From positions 1,946,708 through 2,010,707 of the forward strand of contig PTFA01000087.1 of the NCBI GenBank assembly GCA_003342895.1: a stretch of 64,000 bases of DNA, given 5' to 3'. Position 1 is the stretch's first letter. Each line of letters starts with the position of its first letter. Source of the DNA: Casuarius casuarius. Lineage: Eukaryota; Chordata; Aves; Casuariiformes; Casuariidae. The translations under genes and the position numbers were made by a program. Below, piece by piece: positions 24,701 through 38,189 of the stretch. The notes beneath the pieces are model-generated. The model ran no database searches and was not told where the DNA came from. It saw only the letters and a program-made list of their open reading frames with translations.

Positions 24701-27700
24701 TTGCACACCCGATTTAGCAAAGGCAACAGCCCATTTCAGTGGCTATTACAATACTCATGCTCCGACAAGCCTCTTTCTTTGTCCAACATGTTTTCTCTCT
24801 TGTGTTTTACTAGGAACTGAGTGTCCAACTTCCTAATGATTGCTGTGTATAACATAGGACATAAAAAATATGTTATAAAGCTTGTGCAGGAGTCGGTGTT
24901 GTAATTAACCATCATTTGTGCCTGGTATCGATCTTGCAAACAAAGTGAAAACAATCTGGCCTCTTAATGTATACTTCAGCATATTGTAGCAGCTATTTTA
25001 GATAACTGTTTTTGATAGTTTTATTATGGCTGTAATTTCTGTATGAGGACTGTCCACATGAAGAAGTTATGAAGTAACATGTCACAGTGATTTTTAAAGT
25101 CAGTTCTATTTAACCACCAGTAAAGGTCTCTGAAAAGTAGGGTAACAAAAACAAAAACCCACCCACTCACCAGAAAGAAACATGTTTTCCAGCCTTGGAA
25201 ACTCTCTGGTGCAAGACAGGCATTTCTTCTAGTTCTCCTCTTACATAAATGGTAAATTACTAGGAATATAAGATATATGGTACAATAGTCTATTTTAATA
25301 GTCTGCAGTCAAATTTTAGGCTAATTAAGCTAACTAGAAATTCTAGGGTTACAGTAGTTACTCACTCTTTATTAATACATTGACAATAATACTGTTTACA
25401 TAACACTCGATGTTTGAATTCAATACGTGCCAGTGTCCAGTGATTTGCTAATCTAGTTTTTTGATCTAATCCTGTCCTATTTTTTGCAGTATACTCTAAC
25501 TTCATATTATGAATCATGTTGTCCTTCTACAGTGACTGCCAGGTAAACCAAAAACGTGTTTTACACTGCTATTGCACTGCTCTTGTCTTTATATACAGTA
25601 GTTTTTATAAAGATGTCCTTAGGTTTTAATAAATGAGTGTAATGTAAACTAATCTCTATAATAAAACTTGCTTTAATGTTTCAAGACTGTCTGGAATGGC
25701 TTTAGGGACTTGGGCTTCCACTTCTTCCAATAGCTTCAAATTCCATGTCTTCCTTCTCCATGTGCAGGGAAATGACCAAATACCATTACTCTGTAGTTCA
25801 TATAAGTGGAAATGAAGAGAGTGTGTTTAATGCAAAAACGAGGCTTGGATTCAAGAAAAAATAAAAGGCTAAGGCAATTGCATCAGTCACTCAGGTCGGT
25901 ATTGAATTTGCCAAACCGGTATAAACACACAGTCTATTTAATATGCATCCTATTTCCAGCAGTTGCTAATACCAGATACTTCCGAGGGAAATGTGGGAAA
26001 CTTAACTATTAAAGAACAAACACTGTAAGTAATAAACATCACTAGTCCAGAGCAGCTGAGAAGGCCAGATGTGAAATGGAGCAGAAAGGAAGAATGCAAC
26101 ATCTCAGTTTCCATACCCGAAATCTTCTGCCCCATGTGTATTTTTCTGGTAGCTCCACCTTTCGAGCTGGGGCAAGAAGGAACCCGGGTTAACTTGCTCT
26201 GTGCAAACAGGCAGGACGAACAATTCACAGAGGCAAGGGTTTCACGTCCCTTTTCTGCCAGATTGAAGGACTGCGAGAGTTTTCCAGAAAGGTTGAGACC
26301 CCCTAAACATGCTGCGCTCTCCCAGGCCCCTTTTGTCACGTATCATTTAAAAAGCATCATACCAACACTACAAAATACTGAGCATTTTGAGCTGAAATTT
26401 CAGCTTTCAGACTGTCAAGAGGGTGCATTTTTGACAACTGGATTACACACGGATGTACACAAACTTAAAAACTATTGCTGTTTTCTGTTGGCAGCTTTTG
26501 ATTAAAAGCTTTTCCTCCACCCAGACTTTTTCAACTCTCAGTGAAAGACTGGAATTTATAAATGCAGAATGCACATTTCCACATCAGAAATTATGCTGGT
26601 GATATCAGATAACTAACCTCAGATTAGAGACTATCTTGCAAGAATACACCTAAATGGGCAAAATGCTACAGGAACTTGAAAGCAAAATTTTAAAGAAAAT
26701 AAGAGCTATCCTTTGCGATCTCAGTTACTTCCTGTAGTATAGATCATTTCTCTACATCAGCTCAAAAACAGAAAGGGATCCTTTAAATTAAAGTAACACT
26801 TCCACAATTCCTAGCTTATACGCAACTGTAAGTGACTCCAACCAGATCCCACTGTGCTAAGACTTTTGCAGACATATTGCAGAAAGAAAGTGAGGAGCAA
26901 AGATGGTTTTAAAAATAGCTACAAACACAGCCCACTCCCCTGCTCGGACTCTGTTTGCGGTGATGAAAACAGATGAAGTTTCAAAGCCAGACACAAGAGA
27001 AGGGAAATGACAGACAGGTAAATCAACACACTGGGTGTGTTACAGCTCTTTTACCAGGTTTCAACAATTTTTTCAGCACTTTTCTAAGTAACTGAGCAAG
27101 AATTATATTCCATGCATTATGCTCAGCAGGAACAACTTTTATACACCAAGTAAGCAAGTTAAATGTGTCTGAAATTTCCACAGACGTTAGTATGTTGATA
27201 CTGATTTACAGGCTGCCATTACCAAGCCATTATCACTGAATCATAAACAAACAGGAGCATCAAAGCGAGCTCCTTTTAATTACGGGTTCCTTTCATTTTT
27301 ACTAGAAAGGGAAGATTATGTTGATCTGCTTGGCATTCACACATACAGAAGGACAAAGAGAGAAAAATTATCTCCGGATTGATATATATTTCCAAGGAAA
27401 CAAAACCTGGCCATCTCGTCCAAGACAATCTCACCGGTTAAATTAATCCAGGCGGAAATGGAGAGTATGGGGGAAAGCCACACCAATATGTTAGGTAGGT
27501 GTGGGTGTGCATGCCTAAGTGCAAATTGGCTTGGATTTCAGAACTAGAATTTTAACCCCTTTCCTGGAAAACCAAGCTCGATGCTGAGCCTCNAGCTCCT
27601 TTAAAATTTCAGATTATCCTTTCATCCTTACGTGCAATTCCATCATTTGTGTTTCTTTGTAAGGATAATGAGGGATCAGTGGGATTTTATAAAGAACTCA

Positions 27701-29180
27701 AAAGTAATCTAAAGAGAGGGAAATTCTGCCACTCTTCTATACTCACTACGTTTTCATCAGCTAGCCTTTTCACCTTTCTTTTTATATCCTTTTATAACCA
27801 AATGCAAAGTGATTTGCTCTGCTGGAAATGAAGCATCCTGCTGGAGGTGCTTGTACTTCTNCCTTTTGCATCCCCGCTGCACAGGACGGGGCTCTCCAGA
27901 GTGAGCCTCTCCTGAAGCACACGCTCTCCCAGCTCCCCCAGGGCTGATCCACACCTCCCCAGGGACTTGTGTTCGGCTCGAAAACCTAAAATGACACCCT
28001 CGCTTTCATGCGAGGGCTGTGTCTCCATACTTACCTCTACTATCGTGCAAACCTGGATCGTTTTTTGAACAATTTTAGCTACGGAATATTAATGTAACAT
28101 TTCTCAGCCCTCTCTGTGCCTCTNTATCCTTTCCAGTGCTGTCCCACTGGAACTAGCTATTCCTCCAGCTGTTGAATCTTTCACAATCCAAAAAAAAAAA
28201 AAGGTAATTAAGGGATGCAGACTTAAAACGGACAGGAACTTTGAAAAACGAAAGAAAAAAAACAAAGAAAATGCTTGATCTAGATAATATTTGACAATAC
28301 TCTCCTGCTGGCCAGCTAAGTTGCNGTTTTAATTTAAAGCTTTCTCCCAACTGACTTGTTTATTAGCTTTGTTTTTTACTGCTTTGTAGTTACTACTGAA
28401 AATAATAGCCCACGCCTTTTTTCATACAAGACCATTGAAAACATTAAATCATACAAGCATCTAAAAAGCCACATTTCACTTCAAGTTTTTCTCCGCAGGG
28501 AAGGACCTACCAACTTCTTTCTCCAANATTTGTTGGCCCAGAATTTAAGTGCATTAGATTATTGATAATTATATTACATAATATCAAATTGTTCATTGCA
28601 AACTCACTGTTCCCCAGCTTTACCTGGTTTCGTTAGCAAATTCTATGCTGCAAAATGCTGCTCAGGTAGGTGGTAGCTTAGTGGGAAGGAGCAACTCTGC
28701 TGAGTGAGGGGTAGCTAGGGTTTGCTGTATAAACTCTGCTTTCATTTTAACCACGTGATACACCTTCTCTTCCCTGAATGAACGTGCCCTAAGCAGACAT
28801 CAGGAAAAGTCAATCTGGAATATATCTAGCAAAAAGGCACAGCATCCCAGTGTGATATCTGCTATTATTAGGCAGATATAGGAACCTCAGAGACATTTGA
28901 CATCCTTTCCCTNTTCTCTTTTTGCTCACCAGATGGACAGGTCTAAAAGCAACTTAGCTCTAACCAAAAAAAAGGGAAAAAAAGAAAAAAAAAGCAAACT
29001 CTAGGAAAAGCAGCCACGCAACACTGTCAGTCTAATAGACTTTACAGTCTGCTATACTCATACAAACTCTGTGTGAATAAAAAGCACCACTTAAGCCTAC
29101 AGTCAACTTTTTACTGAGTTCCTGGGCTGTAGCCAAGCTGCACAGCAGGTGACTTTTGTTGTTCATGCTATGTAGTCATT
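21800..29180. other. Noncoding unique sequence
   Basis: Over 7 kb without a recognisable gene or transposon. Features inside are limited to poly(A) runs (about 28188) and the FOX/TCF/homeodomain words near 27.25 kb. Overlapping frames at 25950-26339 (129 codons, minus) and 26071-26505 (144 codons, plus) oppose each other and are unsupported. Confidence 0.55.
27225..27300. promoter_or_regulatory. Candidate FOX/TCF/homeodomain site cluster
   Basis: Within 55 bp there are TAAACAAACA (forkhead consensus), CATCAAAG (TCF/LEF-like) and TTTTAATTAC (homeodomain core). The combination is typical of developmental enhancers, but such short motifs also occur by chance. Confidence 0.22.
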
Positions 29181-29186
29181 ATACCT

Positions 29187-29969
29187 CTATTTAATATCTC
29201 CTTCCAGCTGCCCGTATACAGTGAGCTGCTGCTCTAACCGTAGCGCCAAGTGCTTTTTCACGCACCTGCGGATGCGTCCACCCTCCGCCAGCCCTGCACG
29301 GCAAGGCAGAGCCATGCCCTGTGTCTGTGCAAGCACACAGGTAGCTGTAAGGACCATCCCCTTCGCCTTCTCAAACGTTTCCCCTCCTTGTCTGCGTGCG
29401 AGTGCTCTGCTTTTCAGCACGGACGTTATTGAGCTGGTGGCTTTTGCTGAGGGCCTGTTGCTTTTCCTGAGGCTCTTCAGCCTCACCGTGACAGAGCAGA
29501 CCCCACAGACGCCCTGAAGAAATACTTGAAACTGGAACTGATTCAGCACTGAGATAAAACAGAAACACTTGGACTACCTGAACATTGCGTCTTCCTTTCT
29601 TAACACCTTCTCCTTTTCCCCAGTGCTCAGACAACAGGCACCTAGGCCAAACTATTGATTGGATTTGAGGGAGAATCACCAATATTAAGAAATCTGCTTT
29701 TCTCATCATCACTGTCTCCTCGCCTGTGACGCACATCGAGCTTGCGCCGGAAAGCGGCTGGATTAAAGCTTCCCTAATCAACGTGCACAGGCACGCAGTC
29801 CTTACCGGCAGGAATGGGCAAATTGGAGAGATTAAATTTCCACTTAAACCTCTCCTCTCCAACATTTACACAAAGAGGGTATTGTGGCTCCATCATGGTC
29901 TTCACTCCCCACCCCTCTTCAGGTGGGGCAAGGAGCCCCTTCGCCTCTGCAGCCCTTGCAGGGCTGCGT
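29187..29969. other. GC-rich noncoding zone with overlapping open frames
   Basis: Open frames on both strands overlap (120 and 164 codons on minus, 98 on plus). On minus, a very good acceptor (TGTTTCTGTTTTATCTCAG) precedes 29548 and a usable donor (ACG|GTGAGG) lies at 29485-29486, enclosing a 62-nt segment that is not a multiple of three. No protein family is recognisable. Confidence 0.4.
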
Positions 29970-30310
29970 TTCTTGTCACTCGAGNCACCGATCCACTAGG
30001 GACACCCTGTGCCTGGGGCCCGGCACCAGCTGGACCAAACGCTGCTCTCCGGAGAGCACCTGAACCGCCGGTCGCTGCTTCCCCAAGCNCCCACCTCCTC
30101 AAACACCGCAGTTATCGCTGCCAAGCCTCCCCNTTGCCAGAGGTCTTGTCTGCAGCCCTCCCTCGCCCCACCACGGCTTCTGCACCCCGCCGCAGTGCCA
30201 GGCAGCCAGGGGTTTACCTGCTCGGCACATCGCGCCGGCAACATGGGAGCAGGAAGGAGACAGCTGTCAAAATCGAATGCATCGTCGAGCGCATGTGCCT
30301 TGTGTTTGCA
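29970..30310. promoter_or_regulatory. CpG-enriched GC-rich zone
   Basis: Roughly 20 CpGs occur across 340 bp in a wider GC-rich zone (29.2-30.9 kb). Three single Ns fall inside it, suggesting poor read support as is common in GC-rich avian DNA. Open frames of 129 and 196 codons on plus and of 66-82 codons on minus overlap each other, so none is supported. It could be a weak CpG island. Confidence 0.3.
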
Positions 30311-33300
30311 ATTTAAAACCGCACTGTCCCATCCAAGCGCTGGCTGGTTTGCACCAAGATGTCAAGCCTTGAGGCTGTTGCTGCGCAGGCTCTGCTGAGG
30401 TGAATCGAGGAGGCAAATGCAGNGAGCTGGCAGCTGGCAGATCAACTTTGGAGAAGAGCTGAGTAAAAACAGCAGAGTCTGAAGGAAGGCCAAACTGCAC
30501 ACCTGCTAACTGCGGACTGAGACCTCTTCAATGCAGAGGGAACCGAACCTCTTCTTGTTACCACTGCTGTTTAGGTGTATCCAAGTAGCACCTACGCACC
30601 TCTTTTTCCCACTACACAGACAAACATGAAGAGGCTGTTCCAGATCAGCACAAATAGCCACTAACCCTTCCCTGGGGTGAGCACATACCTTTGAAAGCAT
30701 GAAGAGCGTCGGTGATCGGACCCCAGATCTGCAGAGGTCAGAAAGTTGCAGCCTGCTCGGCCGCGGTCTGCAGGACTCGCTCGCCTGCTCTNTGCCGTCA
30801 GCCCTGCCTCGCTCTTCCACACTGCTATGGAAAACCAGCCTTAGATCTGGTTAGGAGCTGAGACACCCAAAGAAAATGTCAGACCTCGCCGGGAAAGGTA
30901 TAACTGGATGGCACTGGTGGAGCGTCTGCAAAAGGAAGCACCTTCTGCCAAAGCAACTGTAAGATTTGCGATTTCAAGCAAGTAGCAGGTTTGTCAGCTG
31001 AAAAACTTACCCTAGCTAACCCCAAGGCTTTGGCTTTCCCNGAACTACCCATGGGTCTCTAAGCACTGCCCAGCTCTAAGAAACAGAAACAAGGCGAGAC
31101 CAAAACGCAGCGCTTGGATGGACTGCACTGGGTAACGAAGAGATCGACCAGGTCAAGCGCGGGTGCTGAAAGTCATAGGGCATTCACAAAAGAGAGAAAA
31201 AAGAAAAAAGTTGAGCTACTTGTTGCCATCGTCTGCGTTACAGGATGCCTACCCTGCAGAATCGGGGGGCAGGCANCCCCATTAGAGCCATTTTGGGTGT
31301 AAATGTGCGGGATTTCTTCTAATGCCTTTATGAAAGAAATNTCCAAGTCAAGTCAAGTGCACCACAAAATGGCAAACTCAGGGCCCCTAATGGAGCGCTC
31401 TGAAAACTGCTGTGGCTAATGTATGTGCAGTGTCCGCTGTGTAAACTCTGCCGTGTTGAGAAAGAGAGGAACCCCACAAAGAGACGCGAATGAATTCTCC
31501 CAGCAATATTCAATAAGGAAGAGGCTGGTTTCAATAAACAAAATGGAGCTACTGATTTAACACAAACGCATTCACTTAGAAGAGCAGGACATCTCGCAGA
31601 CATCTGTATCAGAGGCAAGGACAAAACAATAATAAGCACTTTCTACAGGAAGCACTGCTTGCTTTCTGGCAATTAATAAATGCTGGCAAAAATGAAACAG
31701 ATTGTCTAAGATTTTTCTTCCCTGTTTCCCCCAAACTGAAATGCACAAGAGAGATAAATGACTATTGTGAAAGTGAAGCCAAAATTTCATTATGAGCCTA
31801 CAGTATTACAGAAACATATTGAGCCTCCCTTCCCCGAGCAGCTCAGATAATTTCGTATGATGATGATAAATAAACAACAGGGCAGGCTTCTTTCAACGAC
31901 TGCATTGCTTTGCTGCAAATTCAGTAAGGAGTTTGGTTTGCTTTGCCAGCAGCACCNGGGGCGGCCAAACAGCGGGGTGAAAAGCCTCCGGCTGTCTCAG
32001 AAGTGGCCAAAACAAGCCGTAGGGCATGTATACGTCGTATCAGTCTGTGTTATCGTTATTCACCTCTGAAATAATGAAGAACTCTGTTTTTTATGAATTG
32101 CCTGTCAAGTGCAGGAGCTTTCCCCCCCACAAGCCGCAGCCGCTGCAGCTCCCGTGGACTAAAGCAGCGGGAGCCCAAGCACATGCATTCACGGTCAGGA
32201 ACAACCATTAATACCTAGCAAAACAACGCAAAAGAATAAAGTGAAATCTAATTGCAATGTTTTCTTACCCAGGCCGTTAGCTCGATTGGAAAATTGGCTG
32301 TCATAAAGGCATTAAGAGTGCTAGATTTTTTTGAATACCCTTTGGTTTTCCACAAAACTGCAGCAAAAAAATTACAGATTAACAACGGCTTGTCAAAAGT
32401 TCCCCCTGAACGTTTGCATCAGCGTACNCCTTAATATTACTTTCTTCCAAAATACCCTCTCAAAATCTGCCCTGTAACATTTTCCCAGAATTTAATCTGC
32501 TGTTGCGAACATCACAGACAGGTTTTAAGGCTCCAGCACCAGAGTATGAGCAAGGGTTGGGGTTCAGGTTCTGCCTGCGAGAAGCTCTCCGGCAGCCCTG
32601 GGGCTGCTCGGGTAACCTCGCTCCCTCTTGCGGGTCTCCTAACAAAACGGGCGCAGTAAAACTTGTGTGTTTGCATAAAGTCCAGCATTGCAAGGGAACA
32701 ATTTGGAAATCTTGATGAAATTTTTAGGCACTACGAAGAGGGCGGAGAGAGCAAGACCAACTGTCTGGCTGGAGGGCAGGTGCCCTTTGCGGGCAGGCAT
32801 CCTCGCAGGCCTCCAGGAATTTCCCCTGTAACTTCAGTTAAAGTGCATTTGTCCCAAACTCCCTTCCCCACTAGGGATACTGAATCCTTTCTGTGCAACA
32901 CATCAGAGTTGCTACATGAATGATGACATTGTCCCTGTAAATGTTGTGCCCTTTTCAGGTGCCTGTTTCCTCCCCCCTTGGAAACTGCCCCACGGCATTG
33001 CCACGCTTGGGTTGCAGCACTGCAGCCATCAGTCTTTGCAAAAATACACTCTGCAGGTCATGCGGTGTTAAAGCTGCATTCAGCGCTTTCGTTTGCATCT
33101 TACCACAGTCTGGCATCGTCAGCCGACGCTTGAAAACTGTCCTTTAAGGACAAATTGAATTGCTGTAACGGCCTGCTCCGCAACGTGGTTTATTAGGAAG
33201 CAGCCAAGACATAGCAGACGCTGTGGGGCAAAGAGCGAGTGCTGCGGGAATCAAACNCTTCTTTTAAATGTCTGTGTGTGATAACAGGTATTTATGGACG

Positions 33301-34478
33301 TATCACAACACCAGGGAATGAAAGGTTTCATTCTGAGTCAAAGATGCCAGTTCTGTTTAAATTCCACGCTCCCTTCCTCCTTCCCGTTTTTAGCTTCTGC
33401 CTCCAAAATGACGCTCTGAAGCTTCTTTCCTGACTCCGTCCTCGGGTGGTGGTGGAGGCCCAGCAGCTAAACCTCAGGCCCCGATGGGGCCTCTGGCTGC
33501 GCTCCAGGACAAAACGGTAAAAGACGCGCTTTTTAGGAAATCTCAGGCCACCGCAGGCAAATCACTACAGTCGTGNGACACAAGCATCAAGCTGCATTTT
33601 AGCGTTACAGCCAGTGGATTCCCAATAAATCACCATAAATAGACAAAATCCCTAAGAAATCATATCTATCACTAATAGTTTAAAGGAGGGGTTGACAGGA
33701 TTCTGGGAAACTATTTCAACAGCTCTATAAAAATAAATATATACAGTAAGTCACTCTCAGGACATGTGTAAAGGGAAGCCTGAAGGAAGGCAAAAAGAGA
33801 TAACTTTGCAATGCTCAGTGTGAATCCCCCAAATAAAGAGCTTTATGGATATTCCTTTGAAATAAAAAAGTCATTCCCTCCAGCTGTGTTTACATCCTTT
33901 TCACCTTTCAGGGTTAATCGGCTGAAAAGTTTTTACCTAAGATTAATGTATATCCAGCAGTCTCTGCGTGTTTCGTTTTTATCCGAAAATTAAAACACAC
34001 CAACAAACAACTATTGGCAATAGTAAATCAGCAAAAAAAGGTACCATTTCATCGTTGCCTTTCGTTCACTGGCCCCACTGCGGGTCACTGCTACCCCTGT
34101 GAAAGTAGCTGCTGTTTTATCAAATTGGGAGGCTAGAGAATCAAAACAACTTGCCAAAATCCCTCAGCAACTTAAAAAAAAAATTTAACTTGATCCCCAT
34201 TGCATGCCCCAGCAAGGCCATCTGCTACGCGTACGAAACAGAAANGGCAGCAATGGCTTATCTCCCCCAATGCAGCCAAGATGCAAAGGGAAATTCAGGG
34301 GGTGCCCTGCTTGGTTGCAGGTATCGGAGACCAGAAGCCCTGCTGTGAGCACCAGGAAACACGAGACCGCTATTTTCTATCCCTTAAACAGTGCTGGAGA
34401 AAGGGGGACCTTACTCACAGAGAGCTTGCTGGAGACAAAATACAGAAAAAAGCGTAACTGGTTTGGGGAAACAATTCT
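30311..34478. other. Noncoding unique sequence, moderately GC-rich at its start
   Basis: It begins in the GC-rich zone (to about 30.9 kb) and returns to AT-leaning DNA. A stretch at 32250-32330 (CAATGTTTTCTTACC, then GGCTGTCATAAAGGCATTAAG) has the low-repeat texture of conserved noncoding DNA, but nothing specific supports it. There is no supported exon. Confidence 0.55.
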
Positions 34479-34631
34479 GACAGGACAGGACAGGACGGGA
34501 CGGGACGGGACGGGACGGGACGGGACGGGACGGGACGGGACGGGAAGGGAAGGGAAGGGAAGGGACGGGACGGGACGGGACGGGACGGGACGGGACGGGA
34601 AGGGAAGGGAAGGGAAGGGAAGGGAAGGGAA
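34479..34631 (+). repeat. G-rich pentanucleotide satellite, about 30 units in alternating blocks
   Basis: This is a perfect-period 5-bp array on the plus strand. Reading units from 34481, the blocks are CAGGA x3, CGGGA x10, AGGGA x4, CGGGA x7 and AGGGA x6. Unit variants are clustered rather than mixed, which suggests expansion of blocks by slippage or unequal exchange. Runs of GGG separated by 2 nt occur more than 20 times in a row, so the plus strand strongly matches a G-quadruplex motif. Period 5 with no stop in these units leaves open frames on both strands (Thr-Gly-Arg-Asp-Gly or Pro-Ser-Arg-Pro-Val type peptides); these are artefacts of the repeat and not genes. Confidence 0.97.
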
Positions 34632-34806
34632 AGCAAATAAACATATGAATGTGCATATCCCCAGCTGAAACGTTAAGGAGGAACATCCTTAACCACAACA
34701 GAAAAACAAAGACCAACAACCAAGACGTCGCCAAGTAGCACACTTCAGTCTCACCTCAACACGTCAGTTCTCAAAGCATCTTCTGGGGTTTCTTGACACT
34801 CTCTGA

Positions 34807-34868
34807 CGTATGTAACTTGGCTATATGTAACCTGANGTTTATACTTAACCTATACTTAACTTAACCTT
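34807..34868 (+). repeat. Degenerate TAACYT / TATACTTAAC short repeats
   Basis: TATGTAACTT and TATGTAACCT are followed by TATACTTAAC twice at a spacing of 11 bp, then TTAACCTT. It looks like local degenerate tandem duplication with period about 11, or a cluster of similar protein sites. Confidence 0.6.
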
Positions 34869-37384
34869 CATTTATGTCCTCACTCTGTGGATTTTTCTCA
34901 GTGCAAATTGAAAGCTACTATCATTTNATAATACACAGCCAGACTCTGGTAACCGTAAGCATCCCCCGTCACTTTGAGAAATATATTTTTAAAAGCAGAG
35001 TTACTGTCTCTCTGCATTTAATCAACCACCAGCAACAACTTTTCTATTGACTTTAGTTATCACAGCCTCTTCATAGGCCCCTGCGATGAAAATATTTCTC
35101 ATTTTGACATTATGAGGAACCTGTTTCCAACACTACGGAAGAAAATACAAATATAGGCGAGGATAACTTTCCAGAGGTGCACTAAAGAGTTACAGAGAAA
35201 GCCCGCAGTATGTGGTGTGGCAGGGAGTTAACTGAAGGTAGGTTGCATTTATCACAATAATCGTGAGGTCTGCATGTAGGCGGCTACAGATGGGGGGGGC
35301 CACAAACCAGAAATGCTTTCACTGACAGTTTTTGAGAGGAAAGTGCCACTTCAATTATACTAAAATCTGTAGAAAACATAGGGAAAGAATCTCATGAAAA
35401 TGAAGTTGGACCTTACTCTGTCACAAATGTTTCAGAAAGAAGTGTTTCAACATAGGATTTCTTTTCTTTCCTTTTTTTTTTCCTCCAAAATGACAGTTTC
35501 AAACCATATTACATTTTCTTCCAAAGCTTAAAAAGGAAATAAAATGAACTCTTGCAGGGAATATTTGGAAAGGCTCATTGTGGTGTGAGGATGGGGAGCT
35601 CCCCCACAATCTCAACGCTTTTTCCAGGATAAAACAATCTGTTCTCTGACCAGAACTCCTTGAGAACATACATCNTTAGCTACTCCTCTGGTCCTTCTTT
35701 GTGCTGGTCTGTAGAAAATNCACATGCAGAACAATTAAAGGGAAGTTTAATTCAAGCTGGAGAAGTCCACGCTTTCAGGTTGGGAGTTCCCTCTTTTAGT
35801 AAGCAGCACATGAGCCAAGCTGGAGTGCCATTTTCCATTCCCTTGCTTTTGTTGTAAAAAGTTCAGCCTTAAATGTTATAACACACGGTGCTTTTGTTTA
35901 TTAATTCATTTTTTAAAGGATAATGAGGGAAAGATTTTCCAGCATCAAGTTCCTAGGAAAATTCCTCAGGGTGATCAGAAACATCTGAAGAGGTTGAAGT
36001 GCTGACAAGGAATGGGAAATTCAAACACCCCAGAAGTTATGGAATCCATTCCCCCAACGTGTGCAAAACCAATTATCGGAGAAACCTTAAAACACGAATT
36101 TCAGGCCTGGTTGAGTTTTCTGGCAGGGTAGCAGTGAGAGCATAAGCCCAGCCAGCTTCCCCTGCGGAGCTACGCAAAAGGCTGCACGAGGAGGAGGACA
36201 CGCGCCCACGTGGGTCAGTGCACTGCAATAGCCAGGCACCTCATCGGCAGACAGACTGCTACGTAACCACAGTATATACAAGTCACAACAGGGATGCTTT
36301 AGATTTTGGAAAAAAAAAAAATCCAAAGCAACCTCATGGAGCGCAAGCCCTTCAGCTGGGAATGGCATGGACAAAACAGTGNGTCAGCAAGGTTAAAACT
36401 AGTAATTACGTGACATGAGGAGGTTGCAGAGAAGCTCAGATACTTGTAAAAGCACTATTGCAGGATCATGGCTACCGTCCCACTTCTGCCTCCTGCTTTT
36501 TTGCTTATTAATCGTCCNTGCTGTTGTCCTCCGGGAAAACAGTCTTTTGGCCACATATTGGAGACCCATATCCATAAAGCCGAAAGGTTTAGTATGGACC
36601 AGATCATCTGCCATCTTCTCAGTGAAGCCAAAGTACGGGTTGTACATCAGCAGAGCACTGAGAAAAGGAGCATTACAGCTCTCCTGGCCTTCCTCAAAAC
36701 CTGTTCCCAAATCTGTCTGGGCAGCTCTGCAGCCTCCTCTACAGTGCAGCAAAATTGAGAAAGTATCACAGCCCGATGTTGTCCTCCTCTTTTTTACCCG
36801 CAAGGAGCTGCGGCTGCCCCAAGGCAGCAGGGTTATTCCAGTGTCCCTCCGGCTGTCCGACCCCTTGCAGCATCTTCCACCATTTTATCTTGGCAGGTTC
36901 CTCTGAAGTCAAAACATATATGCCTCAAATATCTTTTTTCACCCATAAAACTCTATAGCCAGCTCCTGCAAAAAGCCAGGATACACAATGTGCCAAAGTC
37001 AAGGTATCTTTGAAAAATTCAGCTGGTTTTACAGCACAGGGCTCGTATCCCTTCCAAGCACATGAAGCCTCTCTGCAACTAGCACATATGACTGAGGTGC
37101 CATTAACTTTACCTAAAGCAGGTCCAACTTGCCGAATTCTAAATAAAATCCATAAAATTCAATGTATGCTGCATGAAAGATTTTGCCTNTCTTCAGGGGC
37201 AGCTCTACTTAACAGACTTTCTGCTTTATTTTTAATGACAACATCTGCTTATTTTATTGGGCTGTTTTCCCGCAACATACAGAGCTGTCCGTGGCGTTCG
37301 CTCTCAAGTCTGAAGTGGTGTTCAGTTAAACATTAAAAAAAAAACAAATCATGAAAATAAGATGCCAGCACAAAAGCAGACTGC
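34869..37384. other. Noncoding unique sequence with a cluster of open frames at 36.4-36.9 kb
   Basis: Between 36399 and 36906 three frames are open (163 and 96 codons on plus, 134 on minus). None shows domain motifs, and start contexts are arbitrary. At about 3/64 stops per codon a few open frames of this length are expected by chance in 64 kb. Confidence 0.5.
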
Positions 37385-37500
37385 GAAGCACATCCATGCG
37401 GCCGAAGCTGACGGCATTAACCGCTCCGGCCTCCCCCTCGCCTACGGGATTAGCCATGCTGCTCGGAGACGGCGCCGCGCTGGCGCCGCTATCGGATCCC
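37385..37500. promoter_or_regulatory. Short CpG-dense patch
   Basis: About 16 CpGs in about 115 bp, with GGCGCCGCGCTGGCGCCGC as a near-palindromic core (two GGCGCC sites). It is too short for a classical island. It could be a small regulatory element, the remains of one, or a GC-biased conversion spot. Confidence 0.35.
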
Positions 37501-38189
37501 AGGGCCAGCTAAAACCAGGCATCCCAGATAATTAGGATTTCCCATGCTATTAGGGACGCAGAAACATGAGAAGGCTTTTGGATCACAGGAGCCTTTGCTC
37601 CCTGCTGCCCAGCACCTCCCACGTTATCCCAGGGTTTCCCTTTGCCGTGGTGCCACAACCCTTTCCCCTGACTTCCCATNACAGTGTTGGCTGTTCTGCA
37701 AAATGGTCATCATTTTTATTTTCCTATCTCCTTTTTTCCTCTGTATTCACTCTTTTTTCTTTACTGTGCTTTATTTCTTTTCTTTATTGCCTTCATTTCT
37801 CAAAGACATAATTACATCAACATTCAAAGCTTTTTAAGGATTGCATTACATTTTTAAAGAGAAGGCAGGCATCAGGCTAGAGATATATCAATTGCTATTG
37901 CACTGGAATAAAACTAAGTAGTACAACACAGAACAACTGCAGCTTCTAAAATGCTGTCTGAAAAAGAATGGATTTGTCCTCTCTTAGCATTAAAGAATAA
38001 TTATATGCACTCTGTTGTGGCCTATTTGCTTCGTTGTGTTTCCACCGTAACGCAGTTAGGCTCCAACAAGCTTACGTGCCAGAAGATTTGCAAACAAAGA
38101 AACCCCCGTTCTGTCTATCTGCCTCATCCTTTGTGCATGCCCAGATTAACTGGAACATTAATGAACTATCAAGTCACTCATCACTGTGA

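Noticed and set aside
25170..25204. 35-nt minus-strand segment with TTCTG|GTGAGT donor
   Set aside because: It is not a multiple of three, its acceptor is mediocre, and nothing corroborates it.
29726..30316. 196-codon plus-strand open frame
   Set aside because: It lies in GC-rich DNA where stops are scarce, crosses three Ns, overlaps open frames on the other strand and has no domain signature.
34204..34743. Open frames of 154 and 110 codons across the pentanucleotide array
   Set aside because: A 5-bp repeat without stop words keeps frames open. The peptides are pure repeat translations.
36399..36906. Opposing open frames of 134 (minus) and 163 (plus) codons
   Set aside because: Several frames are open at once, with no motifs and one N inside. 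By a rough estimate a few frames of this length occur by chance in 64 kb.
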